A DNA stretch of 18,473 nucleotides. It comes from JAEUMD01 sp964559355 (GTDB lineage: Bacteria; Pseudomonadota; Alphaproteobacteria; Rhizobiales; Hyphomicrobiaceae). Below, piece after piece: positions 1 to 7,299 of the stretch (the first letter of the stretch is position 1; every line of letters begins with the position of its first letter). The translations under genes and the position numbers were made by a program. The DNA lies in contig CAZLHQ010000054.1 of the NCBI GenBank assembly GCA_964559355.1, positions 1 to 18,473 of the forward strand. The letters are read 5' to 3'. The notes under the pieces were generated by a model that was not told the DNA's origin, searched no databases, and was given only the letters and a program-made list of their open reading frames with translations.

Positions 1-123
1 AGGCCTCATCGCCGCCGACCATGGGCGTACGTTGGAACTATCGGGGAAGAGTTCCTTCGCTGCGCTCGTGGTTGACGCCCCCATGCGCCTCGGCTACCCC
101 CGCACTCCCTTGGAACCCTGACC
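1..123. other. Left-edge sequence upstream of prfC, no gene seen
   Basis: I see no gene of its own here. Open frames crossing it on both strands are mirror images of prfC and have no recognisable protein character. It presumably holds the prfC leader, but I find neither a convincing promoter nor a good Shine-Dalgarno sequence before the GTG at 124. Confidence 0.5.
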
Positions 124-1731
124 GTGCCCGATTCCGCCATTTCACCCGAGTTCGACGCCCATCTCGCCGGCCATCCGGCCGGGTTGCGCCGGACGTTCGC
201 CATCATCTCGCATCCCGACGCTGGCAAGACGACGCTGACCGAAAAGCTGCTGCTGTTCGGCGGCGCCATCCATGTCGCGGGCGCGGTCAAGGCGCGCGGC
301 GAGGCGCGGCGGGCGCGCTCGGACTGGATGAAGATCGAGCAGCAGCGCGGCATCTCGGTCACCACCTCGGTGATGCATTTCGAGTATGGCGGCGCGGTCT
401 TCAACCTGCTCGACACGCCGGGCCACGAGGATTTCAGCGAGGACACCTATCGCACCCTGACCGCCGTCGATTCGGCGGTGATGGTGATCGACGCGGCCAA
501 GGGTATCGAGGCGCGCACGCGCAAGCTGTTCGAGATCTGCCGCCTGCGCGACATCCCCATCATCACGTTCATCAACAAGATGGACCGCGAGGCGCGCGTA
601 CCGCTGGAGGCGCTCGACGAGATCGAGAAGACACTCGCCCTCGACACCTGCCCGATGGTCTGGCCGATCGGCTCGGGCCGCGATTTCAAAGGTGTCTACG
701 ATCTCGTCTCGGGCAAGCTGCGCCGTCTCGATCAGGAGGGCGACGGCACCGATGTCGCCGGCCCTTCCGATCCGGTGTTCGACACGCTGATGGAGCCGAC
801 CGCCGCCGCGACTTGGCGCGAGGAGGTCGAACTCGTCGGCGAGACGGCCCGCAGCTTCGATGTCGAAGCCTTCCGTCACGGCACGCTGACGCCCGTCTTC
901 TACGGCTCGGCGTTGAAGAACTTCGGCGTCAAGAGCCTGCTCGAAGCGCTCATCAAATATGCGCCGCCGCCGCGCGACCAGAAGGCGGCAACCCGCACCA
1001 TCCATGCCAGCGAGCCGGCGATGACCGGTGTGATCTTCAAGATCCAGGCGAACATGGACAAGAACCATCGCGACCGCATCGCCTTCATGCGTGTGTGCTC
1101 GGGCAAGCTGACGCGCGGTATGAAAGCGAAGCTGGTACGCACGGGGCGCGTGCTGGCGCTGCAATCGCCGCAGTTCTTCTTCGCGCAGGATCGCTCGCTC
1201 GCCGAGGAAGCCTACGCGGGCGATGTCGTCGGCATTCCAGGCAAGGGGCTATTGCGTATCGGCGATGCGCTGACCGAGGGCGAGGACGTGACATTCCTCG
1301 GCATTCCGAATTTCGCTCCCGAAATCCTGCGACGGGTGCGCGCCAACGACGCCATCAAGTCCAAGAAACTGAAAGACGCGCTGGAAGAAATGGCAGAGGA
1401 AGGCATTGTGCAGCTCTTTTCCCCCATCGACGGCACGCAGCCCGTGGTCGGCGTCATCGGCGCTCTGCAGCTGGACGTGCTCGCCGATCGCCTGACGAAT
1501 GAATACGGCCTCGACACCGCGTTCGATGCCGCGCCCTGCGATACCGTGCGCTGGATTTCGTCCGAGAAGGCAGGCGCCATCGACGAGTTCGTGAAGAAGC
1601 ACCGCTCGTTGATCGCCAAGGACCGCGAGGGCGAGTACGTCTATCTCGCTCCATCGATCTACAATCTCCACACCGTCATGGAGCGTGCGCCCGACATCGC
1701 CTTCAAGGACATCAAGACGATCACGGTGTGA
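124..1731 (+). CDS. prfC: Peptide chain release factor 3 (RF3)
   Basis: RF3 is a cytoplasmic GTPase of the translation-factor family that removes RF1 or RF2 from the ribosome after peptide release. The 535-residue product matches the usual RF3 length (E. coli about 529). The GTPase motifs are all visible: G1 SHPDAGKT near residue 29, G2 RGISVTTS near 75, G3 DTPGHED near 97 and G4 NKMD near 151. The stretch FSEDTYRTL right after G3 is typical of RF3 rather than EF-G. Domain II and the RF3 C-terminal domain follow without interruption. The start is a GTG without a strong Shine-Dalgarno, chosen because it gives the short N-terminal lead expected before the RTFAIISHPDAGKT block. The gene is convergent with the small secreted-protein gene downstream. 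Identity is secure; the exact start is less so. Confidence 0.96.
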   Translation: MPDSAISPEFDAHLAGHPAGLRRTFAIISHPDAGKTTLTEKLLLFGGAIHVAGAVKARGEARRARSDWMKIEQQRGISVTTSVMHFEYGGAVFNLLDTPGHEDFSEDTYRTLTAVDSAVMVIDAAKGIEARTRKLFEICRLRDIPIITFINKMDREARVPLEALDEIEKTLALDTCPMVWPIGSGRDFKGVYDLVSGKLRRLDQEGDGTDVAGPSDPVFDTLMEPTAAATWREEVELVGETARSFDVEAFRHGTLTPVFYGSALKNFGVKSLLEALIKYAPPPRDQKAATRTIHASEPAMTGVIFKIQANMDKNHRDRIAFMRVCSGKLTRGMKAKLVRTGRVLALQSPQFFFAQDRSLAEEAYAGDVVGIPGKGLLRIGDALTEGEDVTFLGIPNFAPEILRRVRANDAIKSKKLKDALEEMAEEGIVQLFSPIDGTQPVVGVIGALQLDVLADRLTNEYGLDTAFDAAPCDTVRWISSEKAGAIDEFVKKHRSLIAKDREGEYVYLAPSIYNLHTVMERAPDIAFKDIKTITV

Positions 1732-1874
1732 GGGCGCGATGCAACGGCGAGGGAAGCCGAGCGGCCGGTCACCTCAGTCGAGACGTCTCAATTCGGGGGG
1801 ATTCGGGGGGAAGCTCGACGTTTGCCGCTGCATCTCCTCAGGCGGTGGCGATCGGGCAAATGAAATCCTTCGAC
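1732..1874. other. Convergent intergenic gap with tandem decamer
   Basis: This gap lies between two converging genes. It holds a perfect 10-bp palindrome GAGACGTCTC (1780-1789) followed at once by two exact tandem copies of ATTCGGGGGG (1791-1810). I see no classical terminator with a T-run. The role is unknown; the repeat may simply be a replication-slippage duplication. Confidence 0.5.
1791..1810. repeat. Exact tandem duplication of a 10-bp unit
   Basis: ATTCGGGGGG occurs twice back to back. The unit ends in six G residues, so each copy carries a G-run. No third copy is visible in the gap. Confidence 0.85.
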
Positions 1875-2159
1875 TCAGCCCTTCTTCTTCTCGCATTCGG
1901 CGAGCATCTGATCGCGCTTTTGTGCCGATGCCTTCCACACATCGGGGGGCACGCTGCCGCACCATGACAGATGCCGCGCCAGATCGGAGTTCCACTCCGG
2001 CCCAGTGAACCCGCACTTCAACTTCTCGTTCTGCTGCTGCTGCTTCAACGACGTCGAGCCATACCACTGGCAGTTCGACTGGGCATTGGCCGGACCCGTC
2101 GCCATCGCGGCAAAACCAATCGCCGCAAGCAGGATCGGCAGGGTGGCAGAGCGGAGCAT
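1875..2159 (-). CDS. Small secreted protein with four cysteines, unknown function
   Basis: I do not recognise a named family. The 94-residue product begins with a clear Sec signal peptide (MLRSATLPILLAAIGFAAMA, then a likely cleavage after TGPANA, residue 26). The mature part is short and polar, with Cys at SNCQWYG, KLKCGF, SWCGS and AECEKK. That number suits two disulfide bonds in the periplasm or outside the cell. It is rich in Lys, Gln and Trp and ends in EKKKG. The start at 2159 is preferred over an upstream ATG at 2192 because GAGG lies 9 nt before it and the signal peptide then begins properly. It is convergent with prfC and divergent from recQ. Similar short proteins are, from memory, common as hypothetical proteins in Hyphomicrobiales. 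Confidence 0.75.
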   Translation of the reverse strand: MLRSATLPILLAAIGFAAMATGPANAQSNCQWYGSTSLKQQQQNEKLKCGFTGPEWNSDLARHLSWCGSVPPDVWKASAQKRDQMLAECEKKKG

Positions 2160-2422
2160 TTTCTCTATCCTCGTGTCGCGCCCTTCCCTCAATCGTTCTC
2201 GCCGGACGCGTCAGCGATCATGACGGGAAATCTAGCGCTCGCAACATGAACCCGCTCTGAATGGTTCCGAAGGCTCGCATTCACGTCACAAGCGGCCGAA
2301 ATGGCACGCCTTTCGAGGCAATCCCCGTCCGTGACCACCGGCCCGTTGCGGTGCCGCGCGACGAGGCCCCGAATCGGCTTAAGTTGCCGATCCTCTTTGC
2401 CCAACCTGTGACAGACCGGTCC

Positions 2423-4615
2423 ATGCCGAGCCCTCGACTTGCATCATCGCCGAACACGCTGTCGCCTGGTCTGGCCGATGCCCAGCGCGTGCTGGAGGAA
2501 ACTTTCGGCTACAAGAGCTTTCGCTCGCACCAAAGCCGCATCGTCGAAACCCTGCTCGAAGGCGGCGATGCACTGGTTCTGATGCCGACGGGCGGCGGCA
2601 AATCGCTGTGCTATCAGGTGCCGGCTTTGGTTCGCGATGGAGTGGGGGTCGTCGTCTCACCGTTGATTGCCCTGATGCAGGATCAGGTCGCCGCACTGGA
2701 AGCAGCAGGCGTTTCAGCCGCGTTCCTCAATTCCTCGCAGACGTTCGCCGAACAGCAGGATGTTGAGCGCAGGCTCGCATGCGGCCAGCTGCAATTGCTT
2801 TACGTTGCGCCCGAGCGGCTTGTGCAGGAACGCACGCTGGATCGGCTGTCGCGCTCGACCATCGCGCTGTTCGCCATCGACGAAGCGCACTGCGTGTCGC
2901 AATGGGGCCACGACTTCCGCCCCGAGTACCGCCAGCTCAAATGCCTTGCCGAACGCTTCCCCGGCGTGCCGCGCATCGCGCTCACCGCCACCGCCGACGA
3001 GCGCACGCGCGAGGAGATTGTCGCCGAGCTGCGGCTGGAGAATGCTCAACGCTTCGTTGCCAGCTTCGACCGCCCGAACATCCGCTATACCATCGCCGAG
3101 ATGGGCTCGATGAGCGCGCGTGAGAGGTTGTGGCATTTCATTTCGAATGAGCATCCCAAGGACGCCGGCATCGTCTATTGCCTGTCGCGCCGCGCCGTTG
3201 AGGATACCGCTCAGTGGCTGACGTCCAAAGGCCGCCGCGCGCTCGCCTATCACGCCGGGCTCGATGCGGAGACGCGCCGCACGGCGCAAAAGGCATTCCT
3301 CGAGGAAGACGGTCTCATCGTCGTCGCGACAATCGCCTTCGGCATGGGCATCGATAAACCCGACGTGCGCTTCGTCGCCCATCTCAACCTGCCCAAGTCG
3401 ATCGAATCCTACTACCAGGAGACAGGGCGCGCCGGCCGCGATGGCGAACCTGCCAATGCGTGGATGGCCTACGGCCTGCAAGACATCATCCAGCAGCGCC
3501 AGTGGGTCGCGCAGTCGGAGGGCTCGGACGCCTTCAAGCATGTGCAGCGCCAGAAACTCGACGCCCTGATCGGTCTTGCCGAGATGGCCGGTTGCCGCCG
3601 GCAGGCCCTGCTCGCCTACTTCGGTGAGCGTAGCACCGAGCCTTGCGGCAATTGCGACAATTGCCTCACGCCACCCGCCACCGTCGATGGCACCGATCTC
3701 GCCCGCAAGGCGCTATCGGCCGTCTACCGCACGGGCCAGACCTTCGGCGTCGGCTATCTCGTCGACGTGTTGACTGGCAAGACGAACGAGCGCATCGCAC
3801 GCAATGGTCACGACCGCTTGTCGGTGTTCGGCATCGGCGCCGGCATCGACGCCAGCCAATGGCGCGGCCTCATCCGCCAATTGACGGCTTCTGGTCATTT
3901 GACGGGCGACGAGGAAGGGCATGGCACGCTGCTGTTGACGGAGCAGTCGCGCCCACTTCTGCGCGGCGAGGTGACATTCGCCATGCGCATGCCGGACAAG
4001 ACCAAGGCAAAGGAACGCACGCGACGCAGCGGCAAGGCCGCCGCCGCGACCGGCAGCATGCCGCCTGCCGACTTGACGCTGTTTGAAGCGTTGCGAGTGT
4101 TGCGGCTGGAGCTTGCGACCCGCGCCAAGGTGCCGCCGTATGTCATCTGCCATGATCGCACGCTGGCCGAACTCGCCAGCGTTCGTCCGACGACCGAAGC
4201 TGCCTTGCACGACATCACCGGGCTTGGCACCGCCAAGATCGCTCGTTTCGGCGCCGACTTCCTCGCCGTCATCGCCAAGGCGGGCACGCGTGATCCGCGT
4301 CTCGTCAATCGCCTTTCGGCAACCGTCAACGAAACGCTGGCCCTGCACTTCGACGGCCGCAGCGTCGAGGAAATCGCTTCCACGCGCGGCCTCGAACGCG
4401 CCACGATACTGGGCCATTTTGCCGATGCCATCGAGGCCGGACTGATTGCCGCGGAAGATGTCGTCGGGCTCGACGCGACCGAGATCGACGAGATCCACGC
4501 CGCATTCGAGCGCTGTGGCACGCTGGAAAGCGGCAAGCTCGGCCCGGCACACGCCGCACTCGAGGGCCGCTATGATTTCGGCACACTGAAGTGTCTGTTG
4601 GCGGAACTGGCCTGA
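2423..4615 (+). CDS. recQ: ATP-dependent DNA helicase RecQ with extended C-terminus
   Basis: RecQ is a 3'-5' superfamily 2 DNA helicase acting in recombination and repair at stalled forks. From the chosen start the protein has 730 residues, longer than E. coli RecQ (about 610). In order: Walker A MPTGGGKS near 54, the box DEAHCVSQWGHDFRP from 153, arginine-finger motif YYQETGRAGRDG near 330, the four zinc-binding Cys at 391, 408, 411 and 414, a winged-helix RQC region near 425-520, a basic linker, and an HRDC domain near 551-620. The last about 100 residues look like the helicase-associated HTH domain found at the C-terminus of some RecQ proteins. The frame is open back to an ATG at 2261, which would add 54 residues lacking RecQ similarity; neither start has a strong Shine-Dalgarno. 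The function is certain, the start is not. Confidence 0.96.
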   Translation: MPSPRLASSPNTLSPGLADAQRVLEETFGYKSFRSHQSRIVETLLEGGDALVLMPTGGGKSLCYQVPALVRDGVGVVVSPLIALMQDQVAALEAAGVSAAFLNSSQTFAEQQDVERRLACGQLQLLYVAPERLVQERTLDRLSRSTIALFAIDEAHCVSQWGHDFRPEYRQLKCLAERFPGVPRIALTATADERTREEIVAELRLENAQRFVASFDRPNIRYTIAEMGSMSARERLWHFISNEHPKDAGIVYCLSRRAVEDTAQWLTSKGRRALAYHAGLDAETRRTAQKAFLEEDGLIVVATIAFGMGIDKPDVRFVAHLNLPKSIESYYQETGRAGRDGEPANAWMAYGLQDIIQQRQWVAQSEGSDAFKHVQRQKLDALIGLAEMAGCRRQALLAYFGERSTEPCGNCDNCLTPPATVDGTDLARKALSAVYRTGQTFGVGYLVDVLTGKTNERIARNGHDRLSVFGIGAGIDASQWRGLIRQLTASGHLTGDEEGHGTLLLTEQSRPLLRGEVTFAMRMPDKTKAKERTRRSGKAAAATGSMPPADLTLFEALRVLRLELATRAKVPPYVICHDRTLAELASVRPTTEAALHDITGLGTAKIARFGADFLAVIAKAGTRDPRLVNRLSATVNETLALHFDGRSVEEIASTRGLERATILGHFADAIEAGLIAAEDVVGLDATEIDEIHAAFERCGTLESGKLGPAHAALEGRYDFGTLKCLLAELA

Positions 4616-4785
4616 CAGAGCGAAGGTCGGCACTGGCAGCATTCGCGGCGCGATGTTGGCGGGGCGAGCGCAATCATCATGGTTTACCAGACGCGGTATG
4701 CTCAACCGTGCGCAAACGCTTGCAACCCACGCTATTTGGCCCAACATTAAGAAAGATTCGATCATCAAGGGAGGCCGAGCGCCCG

Positions 4786-5223
4786 TTGTCCAGGGACCAG
4801 AAGCAATACGCCGCGCTGCCATATGTCATCCTGCCGGATGGCGAAATCGAGGTGTGTCTGGTGACCAGCCGCGAGACGAAACGCTGGGTCATTCCCAAGG
4901 GCTGGCCAAAATCCAAGCTCGAGCCACATAAGCTCGCCCGCCGCGAAGCGCGCGAGGAGGCCGGGCTGCTGGGCGAGATCTCCTCAACGCCCATCGGCAC
5001 CTACAGCTACCGCAAAAAGCTGCACATTTTTGCCTACGTGACCTGTATCGTCAGCGTCTTCCCATTGCGGGTCGAAAAGCATCGGTTGAACTGGCCCGAG
5101 CGCGACGAGCGCGACCTGTCGTGGTTCCGCCTCGATGATGCCGCCCGCCTCGTTGCAGAGCCCGAGCTTGCAGGCCTGATCAGTGCCCTCCCCGCCTGGC
5201 TTTCCGCCCGCGCCGCAGCCTGA
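4786..5223 (+). CDS. Nudix hydrolase, short DIPP-like type
   Basis: Nudix enzymes hydrolyse a nucleoside or inositol diphosphate linked to another group, using Mg2+. The 145-residue product has the opening YAALPYVILPDGEIEVCLV and the strongly conserved RETKRWVIPKGWPK, both typical of the short alphaproteobacterial family resembling diphosphoinositol polyphosphate or Ap4A hydrolases. The Nudix box runs from GWPKSK to REAREEAGL with canonical spacing, but the first box Glu is replaced by Leu; the catalytic REAREE block is intact. The frame is open far upstream, but AAGGGAGG at 4767-4774 lies 11 nt before a TTG at 4786, exactly where family similarity begins, so I take TTG as the start. It follows recQ in the same direction after 170 bp. 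The true substrate cannot be read from the sequence. Confidence 0.88.
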   Translation: MSRDQKQYAALPYVILPDGEIEVCLVTSRETKRWVIPKGWPKSKLEPHKLARREAREEAGLLGEISSTPIGTYSYRKKLHIFAYVTCIVSVFPLRVEKHRLNWPERDERDLSWFRLDDAARLVAEPELAGLISALPAWLSARAAA

Positions 5224-5421
5224 CCGAGCACGACCGCCGAATGCGCCCCGCCGCCGTGCCGTGCCGCCACTCCCTAGGTGCCCAGACATCCCCTTGAAAT
5301 AGACGCGCAGGCAGATATTTGGATTGTCACAAAACTGCAATTCTTGTATCCGCCACCAGCAGATCAGCCGCCTTGCTGCGGTCGTCATTCGGGCCCAGCG
5401 CCCGTAGCCAGGGGCCCCAGC
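5224..5421 (+). promoter_or_regulatory. Leader region of the phosphate transporter
   Basis: This gap between the Nudix gene and pit should hold the pit promoter. A TTGAAA hexamer (5294-5299) has no well-spaced, good -10 partner. The clearest element is the Pho-box-like sequence at 5324-5341, reported separately. GGGG at 5411-5414, 7 nt before the ATG, may serve as a weak ribosome binding site. Confidence 0.35.
5324..5341 (+). promoter_or_regulatory. Candidate Pho box (PhoB site)
   Basis: The site reads TTGTCAC, four bases AAAA, then CTGCAAT: two 7-bp half sites with the 4-bp spacer of PhoB boxes. Each half matches the CTGTCAT consensus at 5 of 7 positions by my count. It lies about 80 bp upstream of the pit ATG. 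In Sinorhizobium the pit system is known to be repressed by PhoB when phosphate is scarce, so a site here is biologically plausible. The match is imperfect and could be chance. Confidence 0.35.
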
Positions 5422-6939
5422 ATGTCCGAGCACCAATCTCGGTCCGTCGAGCACATCAAGAAGTCGTCGCTCGACAAGGACCTGAGCAAGATCGCGCGCA
5501 TGGAGGACGCCGCGCGCGCGGTCTCGATGGGTCTGCTCTCGCACGGCGCGGGCCTGCTGTTTCTGGTTGCCGCCGGGTTGATCGCCGCCTCCCAGATCGC
5601 CGGCGAGCCACGCAGCGCCATGATCGTCGTCGCCGCCATTCTCGGCGGCTACATGGCGCTCAACATCGGCGCCAACGACGTCGCCAACAACGTTGCCCCT
5701 GCGGTCGGCTCGCGCGCCATGACGCTGCTCGGCGCTCTGGTCCTGGCCGCCATCTTCGAGGCCGCCGGCGCCTTGATCGCGGGTGGCGATGTCGTCAAGA
5801 CCATCTCCAAGGGCATTGTTGCGCCCGAGGCTGTCGCGGGAACCGACACATTCATCTGGGCCATGATGGCGGCGCTGTTCTCGTCGGCCATTTGGATCAA
5901 CATCGCGACCTGGCTCGGCGCGCCCGTGTCGACGACACATGCGGTCGTCGGCGGCGTCGTCGGCGCCGGCATCGCCGCGGCGGGGTTCGGCGCGGTGCAG
6001 TGGGACATGATGGCGACGATTGCCCTGAGCTGGGTGGTCTCGCCCCTGCTCGGCGGCATCATCGCCGCAGGCTTCTTATTCTTCATCAAAACTTTCATCA
6101 TCTATCAGGACGACAAGATCGCCGCCGCTCGACGGTGGGTGCCGCTGTTGCTGGCGATCATGGCGGCGAGTTTCACCGCCTATCTCGCGACCAAGGGGTT
6201 GAAGAAGGTCTGGACGCCGACGACCTCGCAGGTGGCGCTGCTGTCGGTCGGCCTGCTGGCGCTGTCCTGGGCCATTCTGCATCCGATCGTTCGCCGCCAG
6301 TCCGAAGGTCTCGAAAACCGCAACCAGTCCCTGCGCAAGCTATTCAACATTCCGCTGATCTTCGCCGCGGCCCTGCTCTCCTTCGCGCACGGCGCCAACG
6401 ACGTCGCCAATGCGGTCGGTCCGCTGGCGGCAATCATTCACGCCGGCACCAGGGGCGACGTCGGCGGCTCGGTGGCGCTGCCTTTGTGGGTGATGATGAT
6501 CGGCGCCTTCGGCATCAGCCTGGGACTGTTCTTCTATGGCCCGCGCCTCGTCATGATGGTCGGCGAGCAGATCACCAAGATGAACCCGATGCGCGCCTAT
6601 TGCGTGGCGCTGTCGGCCGCAGTCACCGTCATCGTCGCCTCGGCGTTGGGCCTGCCGGTCAGCTCGACGCACATCGCGGTCGGCGCGGTGTTCGGCGTCG
6701 GCTTCTTTCGCGAGTACTACACCACCCACTCGCGCCGCCGCCGCGCCTACATCCGCACCAAGGACGGCGAGAAGATCGACATCAAGGTGCACAAGACGCC
6801 CGATCCCGACGAGCTGCTGCGCCGCAAGCTGGTGCGCCGTTCGCACTTCATGGTTATCATCGCCGCCTGGATCATCACGGTGCCCGCGTCCGCAGGTCTC
6901 GCCGCGGTCATCTTCTACGCGCTGTCGCACTTCTGGTGA
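5422..6939 (+). CDS. pit: Inorganic phosphate transporter, PiT family
   Basis: PiT proteins are inner-membrane, low-affinity symporters that take up phosphate (often as a metal-phosphate complex) with protons or sodium. The 505-residue product shows the inverted-repeat architecture of the family: GANDVANNVAPAVGSRAM near residue 83 and its partner GANDVANAVGPLAAI near 324, plus GAPVSTTHAVVG near 167 and GLPVSSTHIAVG near 410. About ten strongly hydrophobic segments are visible. A charged N-terminal lead of some 40 residues precedes the first helix, and a basic cytoplasmic loop (residues about 435-475) precedes the last. The ATG at 5422 fits a weak GGGG ribosome site; the frame opens further upstream but without similarity. 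The DUF47 accessory gene that often precedes pit in this group is not beside it here. Confidence 0.95.
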   Translation: MSEHQSRSVEHIKKSSLDKDLSKIARMEDAARAVSMGLLSHGAGLLFLVAAGLIAASQIAGEPRSAMIVVAAILGGYMALNIGANDVANNVAPAVGSRAMTLLGALVLAAIFEAAGALIAGGDVVKTISKGIVAPEAVAGTDTFIWAMMAALFSSAIWINIATWLGAPVSTTHAVVGGVVGAGIAAAGFGAVQWDMMATIALSWVVSPLLGGIIAAGFLFFIKTFIIYQDDKIAAARRWVPLLLAIMAASFTAYLATKGLKKVWTPTTSQVALLSVGLLALSWAILHPIVRRQSEGLENRNQSLRKLFNIPLIFAAALLSFAHGANDVANAVGPLAAIIHAGTRGDVGGSVALPLWVMMIGAFGISLGLFFYGPRLVMMVGEQITKMNPMRAYCVALSAAVTVIVASALGLPVSSTHIAVGAVFGVGFFREYYTTHSRRRRAYIRTKDGEKIDIKVHKTPDPDELLRRKLVRRSHFMVIIAAWIITVPASAGLAAVIFYALSHFW

Positions 6940-7000
6940 GGTGGCGGGTGTCTCGGCGCGCGCGCGGCAAACCGCACTTCAACCCAATGGTCTGCTGGAT

Positions 7001-7032
7001 GGGCAGCCAGCTGCAGAAGCTGGACCCTGCCC
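7001..7032 (+). terminator. Possible terminator-like hairpin after pit
   Basis: GGGCAG then CCAGCT (7001-7012) can pair with AGCTGG (7018-7023) and CTGCCC (7027-7032), leaving a 5-nt loop and a 3-nt bulge ACC. That is 12 base pairs, mostly GC, 61 nt after the pit stop. There is no U-run after it, so it may stabilise the transcript end or be a short intergenic repeat rather than a classical terminator. Confidence 0.4.
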
Positions 7033-7094
7033 TTCGAGGAGACGACAATCGCGATGCCGCCCGGCAGGCGGCGTGGAATGCGCTAATGAACTAG

Positions 7095-7229
7095 GGGCGT
7101 CTATTCGCCCTTCTTCACAACATTTTCAGGCCGCCGGAAGAAATAGGCCATTCGAAAGACCGCTTTGACGACCCCATGTTTTTGGAAAACGTCGCAGCCT
7201 TCGCCGAAGAAGTCCGCGTGCGGATTTAG
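7095..7229 (+). pseudogene. Possible C-terminal remnant of an unidentified gene
   Basis: After an in-frame TAG at 7092, the plus strand stays open to a TAG at 7227-7229. It encodes about 44 residues that read like a protein end: HNIFRPPEEIGHSKDRF followed by DDPMFLENVAAFAEEVRVRI. No start codon precedes most of it, so if it is coding it is a truncated relic. I cannot name the family. The opposite strand of the same bases also gives an open frame, so the protein-like look may belong to either strand or to neither. Confidence 0.25.
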
Positions 7230-7271
7230 AAGTTGCTCGCCAAGCAACAGAAGCGGTGACCCACGACACCC

Positions 7272-7298
7272 GCCCAAGGTGTTCATCACACCTTGGGC
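7272..7298 (-). terminator. Perfect 11-bp hairpin one base after the TIR-like gene
   Basis: GCCCAAGGTGT (7272-7282) and ACACCTTGGGC (7288-7298) are exact reverse complements around a 5-nt loop. In the minus-strand reading the stem begins one base after the stop codon of the TIR-like gene. No T-run follows on either strand. It could end or protect the transcript of the two-gene module. The dyad is certain; the function is inferred. Confidence 0.55.
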
Positions 7299-7299
7299 A

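Larger units (their letters stand above)
6940..7299. other. Gap after pit: two hairpins and a gene-like remnant
   Basis: No complete gene can be supported in these 360 bp. It contains a hairpin at 7001-7032, a protein-like open stretch without a start at 7095-7229 (plus strand), and a strong hairpin at 7272-7298 beside the TIR-like gene. A 61-residue minus-strand frame (7101-7286) also crosses it and may be only the mirror of the plus-strand stretch. I find no copy of the tRNA-Pro 3' end here that would mark an att site. Confidence 0.5.

Noticed and set aside
21..1502. A 493-residue plus-strand open frame overlapping prfC
   Set aside because: It is very Arg/Ala/His-rich with no domain, and it overlaps the certain prfC gene in another frame; it is a high-GC shadow.
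5319..7094. A 591-residue plus-strand open frame overlapping pit
   Set aside because: It is the shifted frame of the PiT gene, full of Arg and His runs, with no motif.
6940..7100. A second copy of the tRNA-Pro 3' end as an att site of the islet
   Set aside because: I looked for the T-arm and acceptor sequence of the tRNA and found no copy, and no integrase gene is present. Integration therefore remains unproven.
7101..7286. A 61-residue minus-strand frame just behind the TIR-like gene
   Set aside because: It begins inside the hairpin, has no good ribosome site and no known motif, and may be the mirror of a plus-strand remnant. Not called as a gene.
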